17,260 nucleotides of DNA, from assembly GCA_023390635.1 (NCBI GenBank), contig JAEWCM010000141.1:1-17260 (forward strand), in the 5' to 3' direction. The stretch's first letter is position 1. Each line of letters opens with the position of its first letter. The notes below the pieces were generated by a model, which was not told where the DNA came from, ran no database searches, and worked only from the letters and a program-made list of their open reading frames with translations. The position numbers were made by a program, and so were the translations under genes. Source of the stretch: Bacillota bacterium. Lineage in GTDB: Bacteria; Bacillota; Desulfitobacteriia; Desulfitobacteriales; Desulfitobacteriaceae. Of the stretch, positions 1 through 7,692 are shown one piece after another.

Positions 1-1214
1 GAATTATTGACACCCTCCACCTTAGCGGAGTTATAGCAATCGGAAAAGATGATTGTTGATCCGGAACCATAGTCAATCCAACCTACCAAGCCTCCGACAT
101 ATGAGATATTAGTCTCTTTTCCTTCTACATTAACCTTATTGCTTACATGCTCCAATCTCAGGGAACCTTCCACATGTCCGGCAACTCCGCCCACAAATTG
201 CTTTCCGACGATCTTGCCGCCGTCAATGGTCAAGTTCTTGATTACCGCATTTTTGAGATATCCGAATAAACCCGTATTGTTGACCGTTATCTGATCGATA
301 TTCAGATTTTTAATGGAATACCCCTGCCCGTCAAAAGTACCCTGGAAGCTGTAGTCTGATCCATAACCAATGGGTGTCCAACTCTCCACATTCTGGAGAT
401 CAATATCCCCATCCAGATAAACTGTCTTTCCTTTAAAAGTTACTTTATTGATATTAAGAAGATTCTTCAGATAGTTCAGCTGCCCGGCCGTGCGGATATG
501 AAACTCCGTTCCATTGGGATTGGCATCGTACCATCCTTGGGTATCGGCCGGATCAAAGCCTTCTATCAACTTATAAGTGATGATCACATCCTGTCCAGGC
601 ATATTGAAAGTTTTAATGAAACCGCTCTTATTTTCTTCCGGGAAAAGACCTGCCGGAGAAACGTCGGTGATCTCCATGATATGGTCTCTGATTCCCTGGT
701 TCAGCTTCACCTGCAAAGTAACAGGGTATCCTGCTTCCGCATAGGCGCTCTCCAGGCATTCCACCTTACCGTAAGCCTGACTGTAGGGATCGGCGTTCAG
801 GGTCACCTTATAGACAGCCGGATGGGCAGCATCAGCAAACACCGGCGCATATTGAATGCCGCTAAAAAGAATGGGAGCTTTTCCCCAAATTCCACCGTTT
901 GCCTCTTCTCCTCCCTGGGTATTCAAAAGCCATGATACTTCACCGTCATTAAAGGCTTCCGCCGTTTTTTCCGTTCCCTTAATCCCTGGATCAGCGGTAC
1001 CGGCAGACAGATAATAGGCATGGGTAACCGTACCGTCTCCCCCAGCAATCGGATAGACTAACGATGTAAGACTATAGGCATTCTCCACCGTTCCCTCTGC
1101 TTCCAGTATGCCGACAATCCCGGCTGCTGCACCATTTTCCGCATCTGCTGCCGTTACAGTAGCCGTGTTATAGCAGTTTGATAAAGACGTATTTCCAGCC
1201 GCATATCCGGCATC
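1..1214 (-). CDS. GLUG-repeat surface protein, partial (5' end lost at a junction, 3' end beyond the window)
   Basis: The minus frame is open for about 404 codons from 1214 to the window edge. A stop codon (TAA) lies directly upstream of the first codon, and no start codon occurs near the 5' end. The protein opens in the middle of a GLUG-type repeat (SNCYNTATVTA, then AAGIVG). It continues with a stretch resembling the bacterial repeat/InlB B-repeat fold (IKTFNMPGQDVIITYKL at about plus 575-625). It ends with further GLUG units (NNTGLFGYLKN, VGGVAGHVEG, YVGGLVGWID). GLUG repeats form beta-helical extracellular adhesin or protease modules, so a cell-surface role is inferred; no anchor or signal is visible here. 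Because the frame starts inside a repeat next to an in-frame stop, the copy is almost certainly 5'-truncated and may not be expressed. Confidence 0.75.
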
Positions 1215-2285
1215 TTAAGGGTCGCCTTATGTGGGCTGCTTCTCCTAGCGGTTGGCGGGTGTGCAAATTCTGCCTCCCATCCTGTTACTAATAATCAGAG
1301 CATCAGCGATGATACAAAAATTGAATGGAAGGATAAAGCCCTCGAATCCCTGATTCGCGAATATCTGAACAAACCTTCCGGGACCATCTATGCCGCCGAT
1401 GTATCCGGCATTAAAAACCTCCTTATTGAAGGTACTGAGATTCAGCATCCCGAAGAAAGCGATTCTGACTTTGCTGCAAGAATAAATCAGAAAAAAGAAT
1501 CTGATACCCAGGAAAAACGTTTGGTTTACAGCATAGATGACTTGGTCTACTTCAAAAATCTCACTCAGCTCGTTATAACTAAAGGTCGTTTTGAAGACAT
1601 CAACGTCCTCTCCTCACTCCCAGATTTATCTGTCTTGAAGTTGGAAAGCTGCCCCATTTCCGATATAACACCCCTTACTAAGCTGACAAAACTTACTGAG
1701 GTAAGCTTTGCCGAAGATTTAAAGACGCTTGACTCTCTGAAACCGCTCACAGCCTCACCTGATTTAGTGTCATTAAATCTGAACAAATGTGTTATCGCTG
1801 CTTCCGACCCTCTAAATCCTCTGGTTTCCCTTACAAAACTAAGCAGGCTTAACCTTTCTTCCTGCAAGCTCAAGGATCTGACCTCTCTGGAAAAATTAGT
1901 TCATGTACAGGAACTTAATTTGAGTGACACTGTTTCTGACGGCAATCTTGCTTTTCTGGAAAAGCTTCCCCAGTTAACTACACTTTCCCTTGCCGGTAAC
2001 AGTATTACCAAACTGGATGCCCTCACCCACATGCCGAATTTGACTTCCCTTACTGTGAGCTACACCCGTGTCAGTAATCTTACACCTCTCTCCGGGCTTA
2101 CAGAATTGAACTATCTGGATCTAAGCCATACCCAAATTCGTGATGTCCGTCCCCTTGCCAACCTGAGCAAGCTAAATACCCTGATTCTGGACAACAACAC
2201 GATCTGGGACTTTTCACCTCTGGAGAAGCTCACCAACCCTTCCCTTACCATTCATGCGGCAGAGAATCCAAGTCAGCCTGAATAG
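1215..2285 (+). pseudogene. Internalin-like LRR lipoprotein lacking its start codon (5'-truncated)
   Basis: Reading in the frame of the LRR region gives LRVALCGLLLLAVGGCANSA from 1215, the hydrophobic core and lipobox (VGGC) of a lipoprotein signal. It then gives a head module (WKDKALESLIREYLNKPSG) and about ten 22-residue leucine-rich repeats of the xLTxLxxLxLxxxxIxDLxPL type, to the stop at 2283-2285. No ATG, GTG or TTG precedes the signal core: the frame reaches a stop at 1182-1184 inside the antisense GLUG reading frame. The usual Met-Lys-rich start of the signal peptide, roughly ten residues, and its ribosome site are missing. The next possible start, TTG at 1521, would remove the export signal. 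The gene is paralogous to the intact copy at 2335. I infer a non-functional remnant unless an unusual start is used or the junction is an assembly error. Confidence 0.7.
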
Positions 2286-2334
2286 TCCAACTTTTAAGAA
2301 ATATTACCTATTCTAATTGGAGGAGTTTTAAATC

Positions 2335-3999
2335 ATGAGAAAACAGTATGGCAAAAAGCTAATAATTTTATTTATAACTTTAGGTTTCATTTTTCCCTTT
2401 ACTGCCGGCTGCACTCTGCTTGGGAACGGTGTTCATTGGAAAGATGAGGGGTTTGAACGCCTTATCCGTGATTATCTCAACAAGCCCTCCGGAAGCATCA
2501 CTGCAACAGAATTATCTGAGATTAAAAGCCTCCGTATCGTTAACTCCCTCATCCAATATCCGTGGGAAAATGATCAGGCCTTTGCACTTCGAATCGATAA
2601 GGATAAAAACTCTGCAAGTGAGGATAAAGACCGAATAATAAAATCCCTTGACGATCTGGTCAGCTTCGACCAGCTTACCCAGCTCAGCATAAGCGGTCAA
2701 AAGAAGCTGGGGGATATCAGCGGCGTAACTAAGGCTTCCCAGCTCACCTCTCTGGCATTAGAAAGCTGCAATTTCAAATCCCTTGAGCCCCTTGCTCAGT
2801 TAACTAATTTAACGCAACTCAGCCTCAAGGGCAGCGGCAGCATGGATAATCCTCCAAAATTCCCGAATTTTGATCCTTTAGCGTCCCTGACTCAGCTCAA
2901 GGATTTAAATCTAGAGGAAGTCACCGTCAAATCCGAGGACCCGCTTAGTCCACTAAAAGCTCTGACGAACTTAACAAGACTAAGCCTTGCCGGGAACTTG
3001 CGTGCAAATGACACCACCTTTTTTAATCAATTCCCCAGCCTGTCTGACTTGGCTTTGAGTGGCTCCATCCCCGAGGAATTTCCTGCTCAACTGGCGAAAC
3101 TAAGTAATCTCACCGCTTTATCCATAAGGGGTACACTTAGCAACATCACTTTTCTGACCAGTTTAGCCCATTTAAAATCCCTGGCACTTGAATCCACCTC
3201 CGTAAGTGACCTAAGCCCTCTCTTAACCTTGACTGAGCTGGAAAACCTGGAACTTTCAAAAAACACTCAGATCAGTAATATTGATGGCTTAGGACAATTG
3301 AACCATCTGAAAGTTTTCTCACTCTCTCTCTGCAATATCAGTGACTTTACTGCCTTAGCCAATCTGACCGATTTAACCTCTCTTACTATTGACAACAATA
3401 GAGCAAAAACCTTTTCCCTTCCTTTTCTTTCCTCTTTAAATTCACTAACTCATCTCAGTTTATCTGGAAACGAAATCAAGGACATTTCTTTCCTCTCTCA
3501 TATGAATCAGTTGGAATATCTTGATCTCAGTTCTAATGCTATTCAAACATTCTCTCCTATAAGCAGTCTAACTCATCTACAAACCCTTTTAGTGGACTAT
3601 AACAATGTAGGCTCCTCAGATAATCCCTCTCTCCTCCCTTCTCTGGCGGGATTGAAGGAATTGAAAGTTCTGTCCTGTGTCAAAAACGGTATCAGTGATC
3701 TCACGCCTTTATCCGAACTGAATAAATTGGAATTTATAATACTGGATAGCAATCAAATCAATGATTTGACCCCTCTTTCCGGCCTGAGTAGCCTGCAGAC
3801 TTTATCAGTTAAATTAAATAAATTGAAAGATATTGCGCCGCTTGCCCAGTTATCCAGTTTAAAAATATTAATGACTAGCGAAATAAGCAATCTCTCTCCT
3901 TTAAGCAATCTGCAAAATCTTACTTTGCTACAAATAGTGGGTAATCAGTTAAAAGATTTATCACCCGTAAAACATGTAGGCAGAGTTTGGACTCCCTAA
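2335..3999 (+). CDS. Internalin-like leucine-rich-repeat lipoprotein
   Basis: This 554-residue protein is predicted to be exported and lipid-anchored. It has a basic start (MRKQYGKK), a hydrophobic core and the lipobox TAGC with Cys26. A head module follows at about residues 34-100 (WKDEGFERLIRDYLNKPSG). About 18 LRRs of 22 residues, of the internalin/SDS22 type, then run to the C-terminus, with clear units such as LTHLSLSGNEIKDISFLSH. No sortase signal or second domain follows the repeats; the protein ends shortly after the last unit. GGAGGAG at 2319-2325 supports the ATG at 2335. It is a paralogue of the truncated gene 49 bases upstream, with the same head module. Such LRR arrays bind proteins; the ligand is unknown. 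A strong terminator follows at 4013-4049. Confidence 0.88.
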   Translation: MRKQYGKKLIILFITLGFIFPFTAGCTLLGNGVHWKDEGFERLIRDYLNKPSGSITATELSEIKSLRIVNSLIQYPWENDQAFALRIDKDKNSASEDKDRIIKSLDDLVSFDQLTQLSISGQKKLGDISGVTKASQLTSLALESCNFKSLEPLAQLTNLTQLSLKGSGSMDNPPKFPNFDPLASLTQLKDLNLEEVTVKSEDPLSPLKALTNLTRLSLAGNLRANDTTFFNQFPSLSDLALSGSIPEEFPAQLAKLSNLTALSIRGTLSNITFLTSLAHLKSLALESTSVSDLSPLLTLTELENLELSKNTQISNIDGLGQLNHLKVFSLSLCNISDFTALANLTDLTSLTIDNNRAKTFSLPFLSSLNSLTHLSLSGNEIKDISFLSHMNQLEYLDLSSNAIQTFSPISSLTHLQTLLVDYNNVGSSDNPSLLPSLAGLKELKVLSCVKNGISDLTPLSELNKLEFIILDSNQINDLTPLSGLSSLQTLSVKLNKLKDIAPLAQLSSLKILMTSEISNLSPLSNLQNLTLLQIVGNQLKDLSPVKHVGRVWTP

Positions 4000-4012
4000 C
4001 ATCAGAGCGTAT

Positions 4013-4049
4013 AAAAAACGTGACCTTATCAAGTAAGGTCACGTTTTTT
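4013..4049. terminator. Bidirectional intrinsic terminator between the LRR gene and tepA
   Basis: A 16-base perfect stem (4013-4028 with 4034-4049) closes a 5-base loop. The arms begin with A6 and end with T6, so the hairpin has a T tail on either strand. It sits just after the LRR stop (3999) and downstream of the convergent protease gene that ends at 4111. Confidence 0.92.
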
Positions 4050-4110
4050 ATATTCTTCATTTACTCTTTTTGTTCTTCTCTCCTTTACTTTGCCCTCTCT
4101 CCTGCCCTGT

Positions 4111-4905
4111 TTAGTTTATCTCCTCGTGCTTATCCTTTTTTCCCATTTCCTCGTTTATCTTCTTTCCAGAAGTCGGAATATCCCCTTCCCTCTCCCCACT
4201 TCCGTCAATCATTTCATTCAGCTTAGCAAAAGCTTCCTTCAATCCTCCCACTTGCCCGATCAGGCCTGCATCCACTGCCTGCTGTCCAATCAGCACCGTT
4301 CCTATATCCTGAGCCAATTCTCCCGTAGCAAACATCAGGCGGTTAAATTCCTGCTCCTGTATCACGGTACGGGAGGTTACAAAGCGCACCACCCGCTCCT
4401 GCATTTTCTGCAGATATTCAAATTGCTGATGCCCGTTGATCACAAGCCCGGTATAGCGAATAGGATGTACGGTCATGGTTGCAGTGGGCGCGATAAAGCT
4501 CTCCTGACAGCTTACCGCCACCGGAATCCCGATGCTGTGCCCTCCACCCAGTACCAGGGAAACCGTGGGTTTGCACATACTGGATAACAACTCGGCCAAA
4601 GCCAACCCGGCCTCCACATCTCCACCCGTGGTGTTGAGAATCACCAATAACCCTTCAATTTTGGGATTTTGCTCAATAGCCACTAACTGGGGAATCATAT
4701 GTTCATATTTTGTAGCCTTAGTTTGAGGAGGAAGCACTTGGTGCCCCTCTATTTGTCCTACCACCGTCAGACAGTGAATCCGACCTTCCGGTTCGGGAAA
4801 TTCGAGAGTCCCCACTTCTCTAAGGTTTGTTACTTTATCCTGCTTTTCTTCTTCCTGAGTTTCTTCTTCCCGTTCATCTTCTTTTAATTCTCTGTTTTTG
4901 ACCAT
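4111..4905 (-). CDS. tepA: TepA-like ClpP-family serine protease
   Basis: This 264-residue protein belongs to the S14/ClpP-crotonase fold, TepA (translocation-enhancing protein, B. subtilis YmfB) branch. The nucleophile Ser124 lies in LGGGHSIGIPVAVS and the base His147 in ATMTVHPIR. A GG-D oxyanion-type segment (LNTTGGDVEAG) is at 90-100 and an SppA/ClpP-like ending (QQAVDAGLIGQVGG) near 208-221. The first 25 residues and the last 25 are highly charged and probably flexible. I start at the ATG at 4903-4905 because GGAAGGAG lies 8-9 bases before it; an in-frame ATG eight codons upstream has no such site. TepA is thought to degrade signal peptides or assist secretion at the membrane. The family is clear, but the specific substrate is inferred. 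The gene stands alone, with a terminator at 4013-4049. Confidence 0.86.
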   Translation of the reverse strand: MVKNRELKEDEREEETQEEEKQDKVTNLREVGTLEFPEPEGRIHCLTVVGQIEGHQVLPPQTKATKYEHMIPQLVAIEQNPKIEGLLVILNTTGGDVEAGLALAELLSSMCKPTVSLVLGGGHSIGIPVAVSCQESFIAPTATMTVHPIRYTGLVINGHQQFEYLQKMQERVVRFVTSRTVIQEQEFNRLMFATGELAQDIGTVLIGQQAVDAGLIGQVGGLKEAFAKLNEMIDGSGEREGDIPTSGKKINEEMGKKDKHEEIN

Positions 4906-4932
4906 TATGAACGCTCCTTCCCTCGGCATAAG

Positions 4933-4963
4933 AACTGAAAATCACGCTTGACCCATTTCAGTT
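4933..4963. repeat. Small inverted repeat in the tepA leader
   Basis: AACTGAAA (4933-4940) and its complement TTTCAGTT (4956-4963) flank a 15-base spacer, followed by a T run on the plus strand. It lies 28-58 bases upstream of the tepA start, so it could fold in the tepA leader RNA. On the plus strand it would be a weak terminator. Its role is unknown. Confidence 0.35.
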
Positions 4964-5040
4964 TTTTAGCTGCCACAATCTTTCTTAGTATAGGAATTAT
5001 TGATTAAAATCATACGAATCTTATAATCAAATCCTTACAT

Positions 5041-5080
5041 AAAAAATAGCCTGCCTGCAGATCTTATTCTGACAGGCAAG
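5041..5080 (-). terminator. Intrinsic terminator after the DUF1659-DUF2922 pair
   Basis: On the minus strand GCCTGTCAG pairs with CTGCAGGC, with one bulged base and a loop of about 8 bases. A T-rich stretch (TATTTTTTATG) follows shortly after. It begins about 27 bases after the DUF2922 stop at 5107. Confidence 0.65.
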
Positions 5081-5106
5081 CTGAACTTTGGAATACCGGT
5101 CAGCCT

Positions 5107-5337
5107 TTAAGCCGGATCAAACAAGTCTTCCGTTTGGGTATTGATGATCTTTGCATCCTTTTTTCCGACTAAAGCTCCTCCATCAGTGATGAAAACATCC
5201 TTAGCGATGATCTCATCCATCACTGACTCAATCTGTGCTCCGCTCAAGCCTTCTTTCGGGCTAGCCAGAGAAATACTCACATTAGTTCCCGCCGCGGTGA
5301 CAAAAGTCATCCGCAAAGTCTTTTGACTCTCTGCCAA
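5107..5337 (-). CDS. DUF2922 family small protein
   Basis: This 76-residue protein matches the DUF2922 pattern: an initial beta strand TLRMTFVTAAGTNVSISL, a helix SGAQIESVMDEIIAKDVF and an acidic tail. The frame stays open to an ATG at 5362-5364 that overlaps the stop of the preceding gene by one base (TAATG). However, AAAAAGGAGG (plus 5346-5355) lies after that ATG and 9 bases before a TTG at 5335-5337. The TTG start gives MAESQKTLRMTF, the usual family length and beginning, so I prefer it. The gene is paired with DUF1659, as in many Firmicutes, and is translationally coupled or nearly so. Function is unknown for the family. Confidence 0.82.
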   Translation of the reverse strand: MAESQKTLRMTFVTAAGTNVSISLASPKEGLSGAQIESVMDEIIAKDVFITDGGALVGKKDAKIINTQTEDLFDPA

Positions 5338-5345
5338 TACAAACT

Positions 5346-5352
5346 GCCTCCT
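5346..5352 (-). promoter_or_regulatory. Ribosome binding site that decides the DUF2922 start
   Basis: The plus strand reads GCCTCCTTTTT here, giving AAAGGAGG on the coding strand. It is 9 bases before the TTG at 5335-5337 and downstream of the in-frame ATG at 5362-5364, so it can serve only the TTG. Confidence 0.65.
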
Positions 5353-5363
5353 TTTTAATCCCA

Positions 5364-5585
5364 TTACTCTGTCAGTTCAAAGCAATTGTCCCGCCGTACT
5401 GAGACCAAGGGATAGTCTTGCAGGGAAAACATCTGTTGAGCAACGTCATACACATTTTGGTCTGAAGCCGTGGCCCGGATATTGGAGAAACTCTTTTTTC
5501 TCAACTTAGGTGCCCCCTCGTCATTCAAGCCTATCTGATATACGGCTGTCAGAATGGAATTTTTCACGACCTGTGTTACTGGCAT
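5364..5585 (-). CDS. DUF1659 family small protein
   Basis: This 73-residue protein (MPVTQVVKNSILTAVYQIG...) has the features of DUF1659: a short beta-rich start, the central segment RKKSFSNIRATASDQNVYDVAQQMFSL (residues about 27-53) and a C-terminal strand. It is the usual partner of DUF2922. The ATG at 5583-5585 is chosen because GGGAGGTGAT lies 5-14 bases upstream; the frame opens 17 codons earlier but without a ribosome site. The stop overlaps the possible ATG of the next gene. The XRE gene ends 88 bases upstream, so the two may share a transcript. The role is unknown. Confidence 0.83.
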   Translation of the reverse strand: MPVTQVVKNSILTAVYQIGLNDEGAPKLRKKSFSNIRATASDQNVYDVAQQMFSLQDYPLVSVRRDNCFELTE

Positions 5586-5608
5586 CTTATCACCTCCCGG
5601 AAAGCTTG

Positions 5609-5628
5609 GAACATCTTTTCTGATGTTC
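5609..5628. repeat. Hairpin upstream of the DUF1659 gene
   Basis: A 7-base perfect stem, GAACATC (5609-5615) with GATGTTC (5622-5628), has a 6-base loop. It lies between the XRE stop and the DUF1659 ribosome site. There is no T run, so it is not a good terminator; a leader structure or operator is possible. Confidence 0.35.
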
Positions 5629-5673
5629 TTCTTCACTTTATGCTTGTCTTATCCATTCTGTAACCGGGTTCTT

Positions 5674-5892
5674 TTATCTCGGTCTTATTCCATGACTCGA
5701 GTCATGCAACACTTGCCAGTCACACCCAAGGACCTTACCAAGCTTTATCGCCCAGGTTGGATTCAGTTTTCTTTTGCCCCTTTCCAAATCACTGATAATA
5801 GATGGATGAATCCCCGACAAACTGCTCAATTCCCGCTGTGTAGCTATGCCGGCCTGCAAACGGGCCAGCCGGAGATGATTTATCTCTTGCAC
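5674..5892 (-). CDS. Small XRE-family DNA-binding regulator
   Basis: This 72-residue protein is essentially one HTH_3 (Cro/CI) domain at residues 5-60: LRLARLQAGIATQRELSSLS, then GIHPSIISDLERGKRK with the recognition helix and the typical S-xx-S-x-xE-x-G pattern, then the aliphatic fifth helix. It starts at GTG (5890-5892), with GAGGAGAGAG about 8 bases upstream on the coding strand. There is no sensor domain, so it is probably a dimeric repressor or antitoxin-like regulator. No toxin gene is recognisable beside it. The nearest downstream genes are the DUF1659/DUF2922 pair, which it might control. A 16-base palindrome covers its last codons (5691-5706). Confidence 0.85.
   Translation of the reverse strand: MQEINHLRLARLQAGIATQRELSSLSGIHPSIISDLERGKRKLNPTWAIKLGKVLGCDWQVLHDSSHGIRPR
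5691..5706. promoter_or_regulatory. 16-base perfect palindrome in the 3' end of the XRE gene
   Basis: CATGACTCGAGTCATG is self-complementary over all 16 bases and encodes His-Asp-Ser-Ser-His near the end of the regulator. It lies about 106 bases upstream of the DUF1659 start. Its symmetry and length suit a dimeric Cro/CI-type operator, but this is inference only. Confidence 0.4.
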
Positions 5893-6041
5893 GCTACTCT
5901 CTCCTCTTTATCCTTTTTCTTATCAGAATATGTTTGTCCCTTTTCTGATGCCTGTCCTTTACCCCTAAAGACAACAAAAAACCATATGCGTCTTTCATAA
6001 CACACATGGCTTCTTGGAGTTTAAACTGAAACTTTATGCAA

Positions 6042-6626
6042 CTATTCACGGAACAAAATTTCTGTATAACCATTTTCAACAGCCTCTTTAAACCAGCAAG
6101 AGCGGTCTGCCTCTATTTTTAAAATACTATCCAGCTCATCGTTAGCTTCATTTCTGCCGATCTGCTCTGATTGGTGAAAAAGCTCCCAGGCCCTTTCCTC
6201 GTCTTTTGTCACACCCCAGCCCAACGCATACATCACTGCCAGCTTAAACTGAGAAAGCCCATGCCCCTGTTCCGCTGCTTTGGCAAACCATTGAGCTCCT
6301 ATCGCAGCATCCTTAGCATGACCCTTGCCGATTGAATAACGTACACCCAAATTATGCTGCGCCCGAGGATAACCTTGATCTGCCGACAAATGGAACCAGT
6401 GCAATGCCTGCTCCGAATCCTGACCAATCCCCCTGCCTGCACAGTAGCACACTCCCAATTCATACTGTCCTGCAGCATAACCCTGTTCGGCCGCCTTAGC
6501 AAACCATTGGGCCGCTAACACAACATCTCCCTGATTACCACTGCTAAGGTAAAAACACGCCAAATCATATTGAGCTGTCGGATCACCTGCTTCAGCCCGT
6601 TCCAACAGTCCTTCCTGTTCTCCCAT
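6042..6626 (-). CDS. Sel1-like (TPR-type) repeat protein
   Basis: This 194-residue protein contains four Sel1 repeats of about 36 residues. Each has the signature A-x-x-x-L-G-x-x-Y followed by A-xx-W-F-xx-A-A-xx-G, for example QYELGVCYCAGRGIG and AAQWFAKAAEQG. It ends in a non-repeat tail of about 45 residues. There is no signal peptide, so it is probably a cytoplasmic protein-protein interaction scaffold. The ATG at 6624-6626 is preferred because GGCGGAG lies 5 bases upstream; a further in-frame ATG six codons earlier has no ribosome site. It follows the methyltransferase gene by 59 bases on the same strand and may share its transcript. Confidence 0.87.
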   Translation of the reverse strand: MGEQEGLLERAEAGDPTAQYDLACFYLSSGNQGDVVLAAQWFAKAAEQGYAAGQYELGVCYCAGRGIGQDSEQALHWFHLSADQGYPRAQHNLGVRYSIGKGHAKDAAIGAQWFAKAAEQGHGLSQFKLAVMYALGWGVTKDEERAWELFHQSEQIGRNEANDELDSILKIEADRSCWFKEAVENGYTEILFRE

Positions 6627-6664
6627 CAAAACTCCGCCTTTCATACGAAAATCTTACGAATCCC

Positions 6665-6676
6665 TTGATATATCAA
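6665..6676. promoter_or_regulatory. 12-base palindrome between the methyltransferase and Sel1 genes
   Basis: TTGATATATCAA is perfectly self-complementary. It lies in the 59-base gap, about 39 bases upstream of the Sel1 start, with no run of T after it. It could be an operator or a chance AT-rich palindrome. Confidence 0.25.
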
Positions 6677-6685
6677 TTTAAACCC

Positions 6686-7573
6686 CTAAATTACTTTCCG
6701 AAGATGATTGACGTTCCACAGCAGCATCCCTACGGTATACCGCCAGTGTTGCTGTATTTTACCGTCCACCATCCTTGACTCTAAAAATTGATCGATGCGA
6801 TCTTCCAGATTCTCTTTTTCCAGCTTCATCGGTGACCACTTAATTAAACTGGATAATTCTGCTGTAAATTCGTCCCGGCCCGCCCATTTTTCTGAATCCA
6901 CATGGTAATAAGAAACGTAAGGACTATATCCCATCATATAAAGGGAATTGAAAGCAAAGACCATATCGAAACGATGATTACTGAGCGGAGCAGCAAATAC
7001 CTCCTGCCAAAATTCATCAAACAGAGGACTATAGCGTGGGCCGGCAAAATTACTCAAAAAGCACCATCCTTTGGAGCAGGCGTTCATTTGCTCCAGCATT
7101 TGCTGATTGAAAATTCCCGGACTCATAGAGGCAAATACCAGGTCAAACTGTTCAGTCCATCCCTTTTCCTCCGGGTCAAGCTCTTCCCATGCCCCTAACA
7201 CCGGAATAATCTTTCCCGGCAAATCGGCAGGCAGATTAGCCGTCATTTGTTTCAGCATCTGATCGGCAGGATCTAATGCCGTTACCTCCAAGCCCATCTG
7301 GGCAAGAGGAATAGCAAAGGTACCCGGTCCGCACCCAATGTCCAATACTTTCATTTTCGGACGCAAAGCCATAGTTTGTGTAATAAATGACAAAGTTTGC
7401 TGACAGCGTTTGCTTCCACTCTTCCCTAAATTGTCGGCAGCAAACTTTTTAGCTTTTTTATTCCAGATCTCTCCTTGTTCTTTTCCCACCTCACCTTCCG
7501 AAGCACGGTGGGACTGATCATGTTCTTGCCAAATTAAATTCCAATATTGCGGATCAAAGATAGATCCCATCAT
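6686..7573 (-). CDS. Class I SAM-dependent methyltransferase
   Basis: This protein is about 295 residues long. Motif I, VLDIGCGPGTFAIPLA (about residues 76-91), binds S-adenosylmethionine, and VTALDPADQML (about 97-107) supplies the acidic ribose contact. A post-II region FDLVFASMSPG lies near residue 150. The N-terminal 70 residues and the C-terminal 110, with conserved-looking Trp/Tyr residues, are probably substrate-specific. The substrate cannot be read from the sequence. AGGGGTGA lies immediately before the start region and suits the ATG at 7571-7573 (or the next ATG at 7568-7570) better than the in-frame GTG two codons upstream, which overlaps that site. A promoter with a perfect -10 box lies at 7628-7655. 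The Sel1 gene is downstream. Confidence 0.85.
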   Translation of the reverse strand: MMGSIFDPQYWNLIWQEHDQSHRASEGEVGKEQGEIWNKKAKKFAADNLGKSGSKRCQQTLSFITQTMALRPKMKVLDIGCGPGTFAIPLAQMGLEVTALDPADQMLKQMTANLPADLPGKIIPVLGAWEELDPEEKGWTEQFDLVFASMSPGIFNQQMLEQMNACSKGWCFLSNFAGPRYSPLFDEFWQEVFAAPLSNHRFDMVFAFNSLYMMGYSPYVSYYHVDSEKWAGRDEFTAELSSLIKWSPMKLEKENLEDRIDQFLESRMVDGKIQQHWRYTVGMLLWNVNHLRKVI

Positions 7574-7627
7574 ATTCACCCCTAATTAAGACCTTCATAA
7601 TCAGTAAACTCAAAATAGTACAGTCTA

Positions 7628-7655
7628 ATTATAAAACAAAACATAACAATTTCAA
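7628..7655 (-). promoter_or_regulatory. SigmaA-type promoter for the methyltransferase gene
   Basis: The minus strand reads TTGAAA (7650-7655), a 16-base spacer, then TATAAT (7628-7633). The -10 box is about 55 bases upstream of the start codon. The region is very AT-rich. Confidence 0.7.
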
Positions 7656-7692
7656 ACTAAAATATATGATTCGATCCATGATACATCACAAG

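Noticed and set aside
498..935. Plus-strand frame of 145 codons
   Set aside because: It lies entirely inside the leftward GLUG-repeat frame, has no domain and no ribosome site, and is a shadow.
1521..2285. TTG at 1521 as the true start of the first LRR protein
   Set aside because: The frame continues upstream through a lipobox and a head module matching the paralogue, so the gene really began before 1215. No ribosome site precedes the TTG.
4053..4110. Pyrimidine-rich plus-strand stretch between the terminator and tepA
   Set aside because: It is strongly strand-biased in composition but shows no gene, repeat unit or structure, and is probably just trailer sequence of tepA.
5894..6079. Minus-strand frame of 61 codons, or its shorter 28-37 codon versions, between the Sel1 and XRE genes
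   Set aside because: The longer form overlaps the end of the Sel1 gene. The shorter ones have only a weak ribosome site (AAGAAG) and a low-complexity basic tail. A small protein cannot be excluded but is not supported.
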